45,002 nucleotides of DNA from an uncultured Eubacteriales bacterium (GTDB lineage Bacteria; Bacillota; Clostridia; Peptostreptococcales; Anaerovoracaceae), in contig CADBRA010000003.1 of NCBI GenBank assembly GCA_902796965.1, positions 1 to 45,002 of the forward strand, written 5' to 3'. The position numbers and the translations under genes were made by a program. Below are positions 8,753-17,655 of this stretch, piece by piece. Each line of letters starts with the position of its first letter. Positions within the stretch are counted from its first letter, which is position 1. Below the pieces are notes generated by a model. That model was not told where the DNA came from. It did not search any database and worked only from the letters and a program-made list of their open reading frames with translations.

Positions 8753-9901
8753 TCATTCTGATGTACGAGGAGGCCTTTCTCCATAATATTGATAATAGCA
8801 TGTCTCGAAACGTCCGTTGTAGAGCTTTCTGCGCCTGTCAGGCCTTCTCGGCATCACGGTTTTTTCGAGATTTTTATCTTCTGTTATCACGTAACATGAA
8901 AGAGTCTCGTCACCGCCGATCAGTTCAGCGAAATGTTCGTTTATGTTCTCCAGCAGCTTCCGGTCGCCTATTCGCTCTCCGTAAGGCGGATTTGTGATAA
9001 TGACGGAATACGGCTCCGGCATTTTTTCAATCGTCAGAAAATCAGCCTGTCTGATTTCGATGCAGTCATCGACGCCGGCATCCTCCGCGTTTGCTCTGGC
9101 GGCTTCGACGGCTCCGCCGTCAATATCAAATCCCAGTATTTTAATATTCTTGCCGTAATCTATGTCTCTGTATGCGGCTGTGCGTTCTTCTTTCCAGATA
9201 TCGCTGCCTATTCTGTCCCAGTTTTCAGATGCAAATGTCCTTCCGAGACCGGGAGCAATGTTTCTCTCGTACATGGCGGCCTCTATCGGTATTGTTCCTG
9301 AACCGCAGAAAGGATCTATGAGCAGACGTCCGCTTTTCCAGAAGCTCAGCTGCACGAGAGCTGCAGCGAGTGTTTCCTTGAGTGGTGCAGCTACCGGGTG
9401 CTGCCTGTAGCCTCTTTTATGCAGTCCGGCACCGCTCGTGTCTATGGTCAGCGTCGCTCTGTCTCTGAGAAGTGTGATCTTCACTGTATATTCAGCTCCG
9501 GTCTCAGGGAATATGTCTCTCATGTAGCACTCAGACATGCGCTCGACTATCGCTTTTTTTACAGTCTTCTGATTTGCCGGCTCGCTCCTCAGTCTTGATT
9601 TCACAGTCGTGCACTGCACTGTGAATTTTCCGTCTTCTGGTATCCATTCCTCCCACGGCAGCGCTTTTGTCTGCTGAAATAGATCCTCTGATGTTTCCGC
9701 GGTGAATTCTCCCATCTTGAGCAGCACTCGGTCGGCACATCTCAGCCTGAGGTTCGATCTCGCTATTCCTCTTTCATCTGTCATATATGTGATCTTTGCG
9801 TTTTCCGACTGCGTGATCCTGTATCCCAGTTTTTCTATCTCACGCTTTACGACGGCTTCAAGGCCGAACGTTGCCGTGGCTATCAATTCGATTTTGGACA
9901 T
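8753..9901 (-). CDS. THUMP-domain class I RNA methyltransferase (RlmL/YpsC-like)
   Basis: The 382-residue protein has an N-terminal ferredoxin-like/THUMP region (about 1-155) and a Rossmann methyltransferase domain. DPFCGSGT at 196-203 binds SAM, and the N6-adenine/guanine-type catalytic motif NPPYGER is at 304-310. This layout matches the RlmL N-terminal half and Bacillus YpsC, which methylate guanine in 23S rRNA; the exact target here is not proven. I chose the ATG at 9901 because AAAGGCAGG lies just before it and the protein then begins MSKIELIATATFG as relatives do. Gene order mreB then this gene, in the same direction, suggests possible co-transcription across 111 bases. Confidence 0.9.
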   Translation of the reverse strand: MSKIELIATATFGLEAVVKREIEKLGYRITQSENAKITYMTDERGIARSNLRLRCADRVLLKMGEFTAETSEDLFQQTKALPWEEWIPEDGKFTVQCTTVKSRLRSEPANQKTVKKAIVERMSECYMRDIFPETGAEYTVKITLLRDRATLTIDTSGAGLHKRGYRQHPVAAPLKETLAAALVQLSFWKSGRLLIDPFCGSGTIPIEAAMYERNIAPGLGRTFASENWDRIGSDIWKEERTAAYRDIDYGKNIKILGFDIDGGAVEAARANAEDAGVDDCIEIRQADFLTIEKMPEPYSVIITNPPYGERIGDRKLLENINEHFAELIGGDETLSCYVITEDKNLEKTVMPRRPDRRRKLYNGRFETCYYQYYGERPPRTSE

Positions 9902-9966
9902 ATACCTGCCTTTCGCGATCATGCGTTACGGCGCCGTTTTTTCCACAAACGCAGAACGGAGCCGCC

Positions 9967-9996
9967 AAAAGGCTGCTCCGCTCCGAAAAAAACCGC
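9967..9996 (-). terminator. Weak terminator-like hairpin after mreB
   Basis: On the minus strand GGAGCAGCC-TTTT-GGCGGCTCC forms a 9-bp stem with one mismatch, but only a weak T-rich stretch follows. It lies just past the mreB stop and may attenuate rather than end transcription. Confidence 0.35.
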
Positions 9997-10012
9997 GCGG
10001 CTTGGCGCCGTA

Positions 10013-11032
10013 TTAATAATCCTGCTGATTTGTCATCCTGTCAGATGAAAGATTGTGCATGTGGCTGAGTGCCTGGCCTGTTCCGATTGCTACGCAGTTC
10101 ATAGGCTCATCAGCGATTGTCACAGGAATCTTTGTGCGGTCAGCTATGCGTTTGTCGATACCCCAGAGCAGAGCACCGCCGCCCGTGAGCATGATTCCTG
10201 ACGAGCTGATATCAGCCGCGACCTCAGGCGGAGTCATCTCGAGAACAGAATGTATGGCCTCGCATATAGTCGTGAGCGATTCATCAAGTGCATCGTAAAT
10301 TTCCTCTGATGTAACTGTTACAGATACAGGGAGTCCTGTGATCATATCACGTCCTCTGCACTCCATGCTGACGCTCTCTTCTCTCGGGAACGCTGTGCCG
10401 ATGTTGAATTTAAGCTGCTCGGCAGTACGCTCTCCTATGAAGATTTTATGCACTTTTCTCATATGCTTTATGATCGCATCGTCCAGCTTGTCGCCGGCTA
10501 TTTTTACTGACTGACTCGTGACTATGCCGCCGAGTGAAATAACTGCGATGTCTGTGGTTCCGCCGCCGATATCTATTACCATTACTCCGTCTGGTCTCAT
10601 GATATCAAGGCCGGCTCCTATAGCAGCCGCGATAGGCTCCTCCATGAGGTAGACTTCCTTGGCTCCTGCCATGGAAGCAGCTTCACTGACGGCTCTCTTT
10701 TCAACTTCTGTCACGCCACTGGGCACACATACCATAATTCTCGGCTTGAAAAATCTGCTCGAGCCGCACGTCTTCTTTATGAAGTACTTGAGCATGCGTT
10801 CTGTCGTGTCATAATCAGAGATTACTCCGTCTTTGAGAGGACGTACAGCGATTATATTTCCCGGAGTTCTTCCCAGCATCTGACGCGCTTCTTCTCCTAC
10901 AGCCAGCACTTCACCTGTGTCCTTGTTGAGAGCGACTACCGATGGCTCATTGAGGACTATACCCTTGCCCTTGATATATATGAGTACATTGGCGGTACCG
11001 AGGTCGATACCGACTTCATTTGAAAATGGCAT
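10013..11032 (-). CDS. mreB: Rod-shape protein of the MreB/Mbl family
   Basis: This actin-like ATPase polymerises beneath the membrane and guides elongation of the cell wall. The protein is about 339 residues, the family norm. VGIDLGTANVLIY near the N-terminus is phosphate-1, DIGGGTTDIAVISLGG is phosphate-2, and GIMLTGGGALLWGID is the adenosine-binding segment. I chose the ATG at 11032, with AAAGGAG 6 bases upstream, over a TTG two codons earlier. No mreC or mreD follows, so this may be a stand-alone Mbl/MreBH-type paralogue. It starts 32 bases after ung, probably in one transcript. Confidence 0.95.
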   Translation of the reverse strand: MPFSNEVGIDLGTANVLIYIKGKGIVLNEPSVVALNKDTGEVLAVGEEARQMLGRTPGNIIAVRPLKDGVISDYDTTERMLKYFIKKTCGSSRFFKPRIMVCVPSGVTEVEKRAVSEAASMAGAKEVYLMEEPIAAAIGAGLDIMRPDGVMVIDIGGGTTDIAVISLGGIVTSQSVKIAGDKLDDAIIKHMRKVHKIFIGERTAEQLKFNIGTAFPREESVSMECRGRDMITGLPVSVTVTSEEIYDALDESLTTICEAIHSVLEMTPPEVAADISSSGIMLTGGGALLWGIDKRIADRTKIPVTIADEPMNCVAIGTGQALSHMHNLSSDRMTNQQDY

Positions 11033-11063
11033 TTGCAACTCCTTTTTATCTATGTAAATAATA

Positions 11064-11732
11064 CTATTTTATCTGCCAGTCTACAGGCTCCAGGCCGTGT
11101 TCTTCCAGAAATCTGTTTGTCTGAGAGAAATGTCTGCAGCCGAAAAATCCCTTGTACGCTGATAAGGGGCTCGGGTGCGCCGCCTCTAACACGAAATGCC
11201 CCGGATTTGTGATCAGCCTTTTCTTTGATCTCGCATTTGCTCCCCACAGGAGAAACACGATTGGAATATCTCTTTCGTTAAGCCTCTCTATTACCGTATC
11301 GGTGAATATCTCCCATCCTTTTCCTCTGTGAGATCCGGCCTGACCTGCTCTGACTGTAAGTACAGTGTTCAGAAGCAGCACGCCGCTTGCTGCCCATTGT
11401 TCAAGACAGCCGTGAGGCGGAATTTCAAAACCGATATCGTCGTGAAGCTCTTTGAAAATATTCTGCAGCGACGGCGGAACATCGACGCCCTTCTTCACAG
11501 AAAAGCACATTCCGTGAGCCTGTCCGGGTCCGTGATACGGATCCTGGCCCAGTATCACTGCCTTAACACTCCGATACGGCGTCGCTTTTAATGCATTAAA
11601 TATATCATACATCGACGGGTAAATGGTACGTGTAAAGTATTCTTCTTTTAAAAAATCATGAAGCCTGAGATAATATTCTTTCTGAAACTCTCCCTTGAGA
11701 ATTTCGTCCCAGTCATTGTTGAACTTAACCAT
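11064..11732 (-). CDS. ung: Uracil-DNA glycosylase, family 1
   Basis: The enzyme removes uracil from DNA to start base-excision repair. The 222-residue protein has the water-activating motif GQDPYHGPGQAHG with catalytic Asp64, and the HPSPLSAYKGFFG loop with His186. Length and motifs are complete. The ribosome site before the ATG is weak (GAAGAA). It lies between glmM and mreB on the same strand. Confidence 0.97.
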   Translation of the reverse strand: MVKFNNDWDEILKGEFQKEYYLRLHDFLKEEYFTRTIYPSMYDIFNALKATPYRSVKAVILGQDPYHGPGQAHGMCFSVKKGVDVPPSLQNIFKELHDDIGFEIPPHGCLEQWAASGVLLLNTVLTVRAGQAGSHRGKGWEIFTDTVIERLNERDIPIVFLLWGANARSKKRLITNPGHFVLEAAHPSPLSAYKGFFGCRHFSQTNRFLEEHGLEPVDWQIK

Positions 11733-11795
11733 TATTCTTCAGTTCTTCTTTCGTTTTTATTGTTTCGGTTCAGCATCAAACCGGTACCGGCCTGC

Positions 11796-11810
11796 GCGGA
11801 CTCCGTCCGC
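11796..11810. repeat. TCC-loop mini-hairpin GCGGAC-TCC-GTCCGC
   Basis: A perfect 6-bp stem with a 3-base loop in the 120-base gap between glmM and ung. It is a member of the dispersed hairpin family, with the stem order swapped relative to the copy at 15689. No T-tract follows, so it is not a clear terminator. Confidence 0.5.
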
Positions 11811-11852
11811 ACTGCCCGCGTAGGGGCGGAATATATTTTTGTCTTGGAAATG

Positions 11853-13232
11853 CTACTCTGCGACCGCTTCCTGTTCTTCTCCCGAAAGCTGTTCCTCTAT
11901 AAACTTAGCGAGATCCTCTGCTATCGGTCTGATCTTTTCAGGATCCTCGCCTTCTATCATGACTCTCACGAGAGGTTCTGTGCCTGAAGGTCTTACAAGC
12001 ACTCTGCCTGTGCTGCCGATTTTCTTTTCTGCCTCTGCAACGGCTTCTGCAACAGCCTCATTCTCGTTCCATCTGTATTTCTCTGAATTGCTCACTCTCG
12101 CGTTTATGAGAACCTGCGGATAAATCCGCATGGCTCCGGCAAGCTCCGACATTGGTTTACCATAACGCACGTAAGCCTTGAGCAGCTGCAGACCCGAAAT
12201 CATTCCATCTCCCGTGGATGCAAACTCTCTGAGTATTATATGGCCTGACTGCTCGCCTCCTATTACACATCCCGTCTTCATCATCTCCTCGAGCACGTAT
12301 CTGTCTCCTACTTTTGTGACATCAACGTCTATGCCGAGTTCTTCAGCTCTTCTGTGGAAACCTATGTTGCTCATGACCGTTACGGTTACTGTGTTTCCGG
12401 TGAGTTTTCCCTCGTCTTTGAGCAGCATTTCCATTATACTGATAAGCCTGTCGCCGTCGATGATACCGCCTTTTTCGTCACACGCGATGAGTCTGTCGGC
12501 ATCTCCGTCAAACGCAAGGCCTGCATCAGCACCTGTCTTCACAACTGCTTCGGCGAGATTCTCAGGATGAGTCGATCCACAGTTATCGTTGATGTTTATT
12601 CCATCCGGTTCGCAGTTTATCACAGTAACATCTGCGCCGAGTCCTCTGAACACGTCGCCGGCCACTACGCTCGAAGCGCCGTTTGCGCAGTCGAGAACTA
12701 TCTTGATGCCGTCGAGTCTTCCGTCTCCGAATGTCGACATGACGAATTTTCTGTACGAATCTAAGGGATTTTCCAGTATCTGCCTAACAGTCCCGATGTG
12801 TACGCTGTCTGCTGCATATTTATGCAGCGAATCTGATTTTATGATAGCTTCGATCTCATCCTCAAGCGCATCGTCGAGTTTAAAACCCTCCGAGTTGAAG
12901 AATTTTATTCCGTTGAATTTAAATGGATTGTGGGAAGCAGATATAACGATGCCTGCGTCAGCACCATAGAGCTGAGTCAGATACGCGATACCCGGAGTCG
13001 GAATGACTCCTGCTTTTATGACACTTCCGCCCATGGACAGAATCCCGGCCGTCAGTGCTTCCTCGAGCATCTCTCCCGAGATTCTCGTGTCTCTGCCTAT
13101 TACGATCAGCGGATCTGGATTATTCTTTGCCAGCACACATGTGCCCGCAACACCGAGCTTCATCGCAAGGTCAGCTGTGAGTTCTGTGTTTGCAATTCCT
13201 CGTACTCCGTCCGTTCCGAACATTCGTGCCAT
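11853..13232 (-). CDS. glmM: Phosphoglucosamine mutase
   Basis: The enzyme converts glucosamine-6-phosphate to glucosamine-1-phosphate, an early step to UDP-GlcNAc and peptidoglycan. The 459-residue protein has the phosphoserine loop SASHNP with Ser100, the metal loop DGDADR near 239 and the phosphate-binding RPSGTEPLVRV near 411. GGAGG lies 9 bases before the ATG. It is third in the conserved cdaA-cdaR-glmM order, 90 bases after cdaR. In studied Firmicutes GlmM binds CdaA and restrains c-di-AMP synthesis. The C-terminus is short, acidic and glutamate-rich. Confidence 0.97.
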   Translation of the reverse strand: MARMFGTDGVRGIANTELTADLAMKLGVAGTCVLAKNNPDPLIVIGRDTRISGEMLEEALTAGILSMGGSVIKAGVIPTPGIAYLTQLYGADAGIVISASHNPFKFNGIKFFNSEGFKLDDALEDEIEAIIKSDSLHKYAADSVHIGTVRQILENPLDSYRKFVMSTFGDGRLDGIKIVLDCANGASSVVAGDVFRGLGADVTVINCEPDGININDNCGSTHPENLAEAVVKTGADAGLAFDGDADRLIACDEKGGIIDGDRLISIMEMLLKDEGKLTGNTVTVTVMSNIGFHRRAEELGIDVDVTKVGDRYVLEEMMKTGCVIGGEQSGHIILREFASTGDGMISGLQLLKAYVRYGKPMSELAGAMRIYPQVLINARVSNSEKYRWNENEAVAEAVAEAEKKIGSTGRVLVRPSGTEPLVRVMIEGEDPEKIRPIAEDLAKFIEEQLSGEEQEAVAE

Positions 13233-13322
13233 ATTTACTGTCCTCCGTATTATTTTACGTATTTCTTATAACCGATTCTTCTGTTATTTGTTGTTCTGTA
13301 TTATTTCATAAAGTTGTGTAAG

Positions 13323-14642
13323 CTACTGCGCGGAGCCTGAACCCGCCACTGAAACAGTCACTTTCGTCTGTGCAGGCTCTGCAGTCACATTTTCAGAATT
13401 ATCTGAATTCTTAAATGAAACAGCCACATCAGCCGTCTGCTTTCCTTCGGTGAGTTTTGACGCATCGAGCGTCATAACTATATCGTCATCCGAAATTTCC
13501 GACAGCGCCGACGAAGGCCCTGAAAGAGTTACCTTTATATTCGGTGAATTGAATTTAAGATCCAGCAAGCTGCCAAGATTGTTGACAGTAATGTTTCCAG
13601 TATCAAGAGTCAGCGTTTTCTCAGACATTTTACTGACTGAAATATCAGCTTCTATCGTCTCATATCCTTCAGCAGCTGCAGTGCCGTCAGGATAATCTAT
13701 TGTGAGAGTGACCGCCGTATCATCGGAAATACCGGAGAGACTGACCGGTTCAGCAGACACCGAATCTATGCTGTCAACCGCAGCAGTGTCCGCAGCAATC
13801 TTTATAGTATCAGGCGCATCAAATTTTTCAAGTGTGAGCCCGTCGTCCAGCGAGCCGGTGACAGATGTATTCAGCTTGACGTCTTTAACCTTATAAAGCT
13901 GCGCCCAGACGCTCATCTCTGACTTTGACAATGTTACATTGTCGACTTTTTTACCGTCTTTGTCAACCGGTACAAGCTTTGCCGTAAGATTTTTCGACGC
14001 AGTAGACAGATCTGATGTCTTTATCTCAGCGTTGATCCCTACGACTGTCTTAAGTACCTGTCTTGCTCCCGTCATCTCTACGGTGTCAAATGCCTGGCGT
14101 GTCGCCACAGGCTGATATCCGTCTTCTGCGCTGCCGCTGAATTTCACATTTATATCTGCGTCAGACGAGACAATCTTGTCAATGTCTACTTTTACCTGTG
14201 CCGGACTTATTTTCTTGAGCTCTACCATATTCGGCGTCTTTATACTGACATCCAGGTAATTTTCTCCTGATACGCACGACGACAGATCAGCAGTCGCGAC
14301 GATGTCTGAGCTTTCCAGATCTACAAGAGTACTCCTCCGCCCCGTAACAGTTACTTTGACATACTGAGTATCAGCCGTCTTTATCGCAAGATCGTTGTTC
14401 GTCAGCTCATCCTCGTTTATATATTCAACTTTTATGTTTGAAAATGTGCGGTCGACAGTCGGGTTTTCCTGGTTGACTACATACATCCACAGTACCACAG
14501 CGATTATTACCGAGACTATTGCAGTTATTATTCTGCGGCGTCTCTCTTTTCTGTGACGCTGTATTTCGCGTTCGTTCTTCTGCCTGTCGCGCTCCGTTTC
14601 AAGTCCCTGAGTGCCGGTATTGTTCATATTTTCGTCACTCAT
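13323..14642 (-). CDS. cdaR: CdaR, YbbR-domain regulator of the diadenylate cyclase
   Basis: The 439-residue protein has a basic cytoplasmic N-terminus, one membrane segment (about 37-54, ITAIVSVIIAVVLWMYVV) and a long Ser/Thr/Asp-rich extracellular part with repeated YbbR domains, as in Bacillus CdaR. The family modulates CdaA activity at the membrane. Its ATG overlaps the end of cdaA by 8 bases, so the two are translationally coupled. GGAGG of this gene lies inside the last cdaA codons. Confidence 0.93.
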   Translation of the reverse strand: MSDENMNNTGTQGLETERDRQKNEREIQRHRKERRRRIITAIVSVIIAVVLWMYVVNQENPTVDRTFSNIKVEYINEDELTNNDLAIKTADTQYVKVTVTGRRSTLVDLESSDIVATADLSSCVSGENYLDVSIKTPNMVELKKISPAQVKVDIDKIVSSDADINVKFSGSAEDGYQPVATRQAFDTVEMTGARQVLKTVVGINAEIKTSDLSTASKNLTAKLVPVDKDGKKVDNVTLSKSEMSVWAQLYKVKDVKLNTSVTGSLDDGLTLEKFDAPDTIKIAADTAAVDSIDSVSAEPVSLSGISDDTAVTLTIDYPDGTAAAEGYETIEADISVSKMSEKTLTLDTGNITVNNLGSLLDLKFNSPNIKVTLSGPSSALSEISDDDIVMTLDASKLTEGKQTADVAVSFKNSDNSENVTAEPAQTKVTVSVAGSGSAQ

Positions 14643-15495
14643 CTTTTTTACCTCCGAATATGCCGCTGAAGAACTTTTGCGGTTTTGACAGTTCAGTGTC
14701 CTCTATGTCGGTTATATATACATCATAGAGTATCTTCTCAACGGATTTCACATCGAGGAATCTGGATAAATGCCCGTCAGACGCAGCGGAGATGATGCCT
14801 GTCTCTTCTGACACTATCAGCGATATCGCATCCGAAACCTCTGTTATGCCAAGTCCGGCTCTGTGTCTCGTTCCGAGTGTCTTTTCCAGGTTCTTGTTTC
14901 CCGAAAGCGGCAGAACACAGCCTGCTGCAAACACTTTACCGTCTCGGATTACTACCGCGCCATCGTGGAGGGCGGAGCCCTCGTAGAATATGGTTTCGAG
15001 CAGCATTGCCGTCGTGTCTCCGTCTATTATAGTTCCATGCTCGAGTATGTCTCCCAAAGCGACATCTCTTTCTATGACGATGAGCGCGCCTACCTTATGC
15101 GACGAAAAGTAATCTATGGCAGTGACCATCTGCTCTATCATCTTTTTATTCTGTTTTTTTCTGTCCTCTGTCAGTTTCGGGAAATTAAACCGCCGCCGGC
15201 CCAGATATTCAAGCGCCCGCCGCAGCTCCGGATAAAATATGACGAGTATCGCCATTATGCCGTACCGCAGTCCGTTGTACAACAGGAAATAAACAGTGTA
15301 AAGATTCAGTATGTCAGCTATGAACATAGCCGCGATGAGTATCAAAAGGCCGTTAACTATCTGTATGGCCCTTGTTTTGCTTATAAACTGTATGATTTTA
15401 TATATGGCAAAAGCGACTATGGCTATGTCGAGTATATCTATCGGACGTATGCTCGCGAAGATGCCTGCCGCGTTTTCTATTAGTGATTCCAGCAA
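14635..15495 (-). CDS. cdaA: Diadenylate cyclase CdaA
   Basis: It makes the second messenger c-di-AMP from two ATP. The 286-residue membrane protein has three N-terminal membrane segments (about 20-38, 44-63 and 66-88) and a DAC domain with DGA at 178-180 and RHR at 210-212, the catalytic motifs of the family. The start is TTG, supported by AGGAGG 7 bases upstream. It heads the cdaA-cdaR-glmM operon and has a sigma-A promoter about 50 bases upstream. In this family c-di-AMP controls potassium and osmolyte balance. Confidence 0.97.
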   Translation of the reverse strand: MLESLIENAAGIFASIRPIDILDIAIVAFAIYKIIQFISKTRAIQIVNGLLILIAAMFIADILNLYTVYFLLYNGLRYGIMAILVIFYPELRRALEYLGRRRFNFPKLTEDRKKQNKKMIEQMVTAIDYFSSHKVGALIVIERDVALGDILEHGTIIDGDTTAMLLETIFYEGSALHDGAVVIRDGKVFAAGCVLPLSGNKNLEKTLGTRHRAGLGITEVSDAISLIVSEETGIISAASDGHLSRFLDVKSVEKILYDVYITDIEDTELSKPQKFFSGIFGGKKDE

Positions 15496-15546
15496 GGGGT
15501 TTCCTCCTGCTCCGTGTTAACAAGTAAAAACAATGCATACTATATT

Positions 15547-15575
15547 ATTGTACTTATTTTATGGATTGTTTTCAA
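15547..15575 (-). promoter_or_regulatory. Sigma-A promoter of the cdaA operon
   Basis: TTGAAA (15570-15575), a 17-base spacer and TACAAT (15547-15552), reading on the minus strand in an AT-rich stretch. Confidence 0.6.
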
Positions 15576-15611
15576 TACAATACTTTATTACACTTTTCTT
15601 AAACACACAGA

Positions 15612-15645
15612 CATGATAAAAGGCTGCCCGAATAAACGGGCAGCC
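15612..15645 (-). terminator. Rho-independent terminator of hpf
   Basis: A perfect 9-bp stem GGCTGCCCG/CGGGCAGCC (15622-15630 and 15637-15645) is followed on the minus strand by TTTTATCATG. It lies about 115 bases past the hpf stop and separates hpf from the cdaA promoter. Confidence 0.85.
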
Positions 15646-15688
15646 CCGGAAAATATACCATATATCAGATGCATGCAACAGCTCTCAC

Positions 15689-15703
15689 GTCCGCTCCGCG
15701 GAC
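15689..15703. repeat. TCC-loop mini-hairpin GTCCGC-TCC-GCGGAC
   Basis: A perfect 6-bp stem in the 3' region of hpf. Its reverse complement occurs at 26138-26152, inside gltD. It is a member of the dispersed hairpin family. Confidence 0.6.
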
Positions 15704-15761
15704 ATCATTCAGATGACTCTGCTGCCGCAGAACCGGCCTTGTCCGGCTCTGATCCTGCATA

Positions 15762-16289
15762 TTAATATCTTGGATCGAGCAGGCCATATGTGCCGTCGTT
15801 GCGCTTATATACTACGTTTACTCTACTGTTGTCGCTGTTTAAGAATATGAAGAAGCTGTGCTCTAGCATCTCCATCTGAAGAATCGCTTCATCAACACTC
15901 ATTGTCGACATATCGAATTCCTTAGTCTTTACAGGAGTGAGATTGATCTCTTCTTCATCTTCTGGCTCAGGAACAGCATCGAAGTTGAGGACTACGTGGC
16001 GGTGGCTCTTTTCAATCTTCTTCTTATATCTCGTGATCTGAGTAGTAAGTCTGTTTACGACCTTGTCGAGGCACACGTTCATATCGTTGTCAGTGTACTC
16101 TGATCTGAAGATCATTCCCTTCACAGGGATCATCGCCTCCATAGTCTGGCGGTTCTTTTTGTAGCCCATGGTAACATTAGCCACAGTGTCATCGGAAAAG
16201 AATTTGCTGAGTTTTCCAAATTTCTTCTCGATCAGGGCGATCTGTCTTTCGTTAGCTGTAAAGCCCTTGCTGGTAATGTTTACCTTCAT
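15762..16289 (-). CDS. hpf: Long-form ribosome hibernation promoting factor
   Basis: The protein binds 70S ribosomes and pairs them into inactive 100S dimers in slow growth. It is 175 residues: an N-terminal S30AE/RaiA domain (MKVNITSKGF onward) and a C-terminal dimerisation domain (about 115-175) ending in YGLLDPRY. That two-domain form is typical of Firmicutes. The ATG at 16289 has AAGGAGG about 9 bases upstream; the longer open frame runs into the leader RNA and is rejected. It appears monocistronic, preceded by a raiA-type RNA. Confidence 0.95.
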   Translation of the reverse strand: MKVNITSKGFTANERQIALIEKKFGKLSKFFSDDTVANVTMGYKKNRQTMEAMIPVKGMIFRSEYTDNDMNVCLDKVVNRLTTQITRYKKKIEKSHRHVVLNFDAVPEPEDEEEINLTPVKTKEFDMSTMSVDEAILQMEMLEHSFFIFLNSDNSRVNVVYKRNDGTYGLLDPRY

Positions 16290-16309
16290 AATACCGGCCT
16301 CCTTCATAA

Positions 16310-16568
16310 ATAAGATGTACCAATTTCCGGTTTCCGACCGAATTTCTCCCGGAAATCCGGCATTCGCCGGTCCAATCAGCAAGACAGTTTCATCCGCCTG
16401 ACCTGGTCTTTGACCCCACACTCGCCTGCGGACAGCTTGGATTATTATTTTCCGCAGGTCTTACTTCTAAACCGCACCATGATCACGTCTCTCAGAGATC
16501 GCTTACGTGGATCCTTTTGCCTGCGACTGGCCTGGACTTTCAACCACAGACGCGGATGCTTTCTGCCT
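16310..16568 (-). ncRNA. raiA-type structured leader RNA upstream of hpf
   Basis: About 260 transcribed, non-coding and strongly structured bases lie between a TATAAT promoter and hpf. Visible stems include CCTGCGG/CCGCAGG, CCGGC-GAAT-GCCGG, TTTCCGG/CCGGAAA, and GATCCACGT with ACGTGATC around an inner hairpin. The raiA RNA motif is a large conserved RNA found in Firmicutes and Actinobacteria, usually just before raiA/hpf. Position, size and structure all agree. I cannot score it against the covariance model, so the family call is inferred. Confidence 0.7.
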
Positions 16569-16574
16569 GTAAAT

Positions 16575-16580
16575 ATTATA
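16575..16580 (-). promoter_or_regulatory. Extended -10 promoter of the raiA-type RNA and hpf
   Basis: Perfect TATAAT preceded by TGA (a TGn extended -10). No good -35 box is present. The transcript would start near 16568. Confidence 0.6.
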
Positions 16581-16662
16581 TCACAAAAATGATTTGACTT
16601 GCCACAGATTACTAACATCATGGTTTGTATACGTAATATATTTTCATTTACATGCTCATGTT

Positions 16663-17463
16663 TCAAACAGCTTTATCATCTTTATCCGATGCATGTTCCT
16701 CAGGCAGACGCCGCTGGTTTCTGCCCGACGCCATAACAGCTGAGAAAACTTTTGAAGCACCAGCCTTTTTAAGCTCTGCTGCACACTCGTCTACAGTGCT
16801 TCCGGTAGTGTAGATATCGTCGACAATCAGAACAGTCCTGCCGGTCACTTCATCCGCCAGCTCCGCTGGCACAGAGAACGCACCCTTTATATTGCTTCTG
16901 CGCGCAGCGGCGCTTAGCCTGTTCATTGGCTTTGTCTGACGCGTTCTGGTGAGCAGCTCGGGCATGCAGGGCTTTCCGAGAAATCCGCACATAAACCTCG
17001 CTATCAACTCTGCCTGATTATATCCGCGCTTTTTTTCTTTTGATGCAAACATCGGTACAGGCACACATACGTCGAAATCAAGATCTTCATATATTATCTT
17101 TTCTGCAAGAATCTGCCCCATTATCCTCGCAAGATATCCCCTGCCGCTGTACTTCAGCGATCTGATCATATCGCGCACGCAGCCCTGATAAATAAAGCAC
17201 ACGACACCGCCGTCAGTATTGCGTACAGAATGAGCGCAGCCAGAGCAGATGTCTGACGGATACCAGCTCTCGAGCGGTTTACCGCATATTCTGCAGTTTC
17301 TGCCGTTTGCCCATATTATGCTGTCAAGGCATTCATCGCAGAACGAATAAAGCCGGCCGCGTTCAACAGGTTTTCCGCAGCCGGCACAGTAAATATCTCC
17401 GGGAAAAATCAATTCTAAAATTTTTTCTTTAATACTTTCCTGTCTTATCTCAGGCGGCAGCAT
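16663..17463 (-). CDS. ComF family phosphoribosyltransferase-like protein
   Basis: The 266-residue protein has an N-terminal zinc-binding region with CxxC pairs at 26/29, 42/45, 57/60 and 73/76. A phosphoribosyltransferase fold follows, with the PRPP motif VLIVDDIYTTGST at 211-223. The family includes ComFC, needed for DNA uptake in competent bacteria; no comFA lies beside it. AAAGGA lies about 7 bases before the ATG. It follows recD2 in the same direction across 192 bases. The C-terminal tail is charged and probably disordered. Confidence 0.92.
   Translation of the reverse strand: MLPPEIRQESIKEKILELIFPGDIYCAGCGKPVERGRLYSFCDECLDSIIWANGRNCRICGKPLESWYPSDICSGCAHSVRNTDGGVVCFIYQGCVRDMIRSLKYSGRGYLARIMGQILAEKIIYEDLDFDVCVPVPMFASKEKKRGYNQAELIARFMCGFLGKPCMPELLTRTRQTKPMNRLSAAARRSNIKGAFSVPAELADEVTGRTVLIVDDIYTTGSTVDECAAELKKAGASKVFSAVMASGRNQRRLPEEHASDKDDKAV
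16856..16870. repeat. TCC-loop mini-hairpin GCCAGC-TCC-GCTGGC inside comF
   Basis: A perfect 6-bp stem with the same loop as the intergenic family, but inside coding sequence (reads PAELA). It may be a family member or coincidence. Confidence 0.3.
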
Positions 17464-17655
17464 TTTTGTATTCCTTTTCCATAGCCATTACCGGTATCAC
17501 TTAAATATATTATCTGTCAATCCGCACATCATGCTTTTGCAGAGAGGCAGCGAAGTTGTTTACAATCACTCAGCTTCTGTCCATGACGATGAAACGCACC
17601 GCGCATAATGCCTGCCTTTATTCGTTTTTCAAGCTGATTGTACCATATTTTTCCA

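Noticed and set aside
15762-16421. Longer 219-codon version of hpf
   Set aside because: The extra 44 codons overlap the structured leader RNA, have no ribosome site and do not look like the family; ATG 16289 has AAGGAGG.
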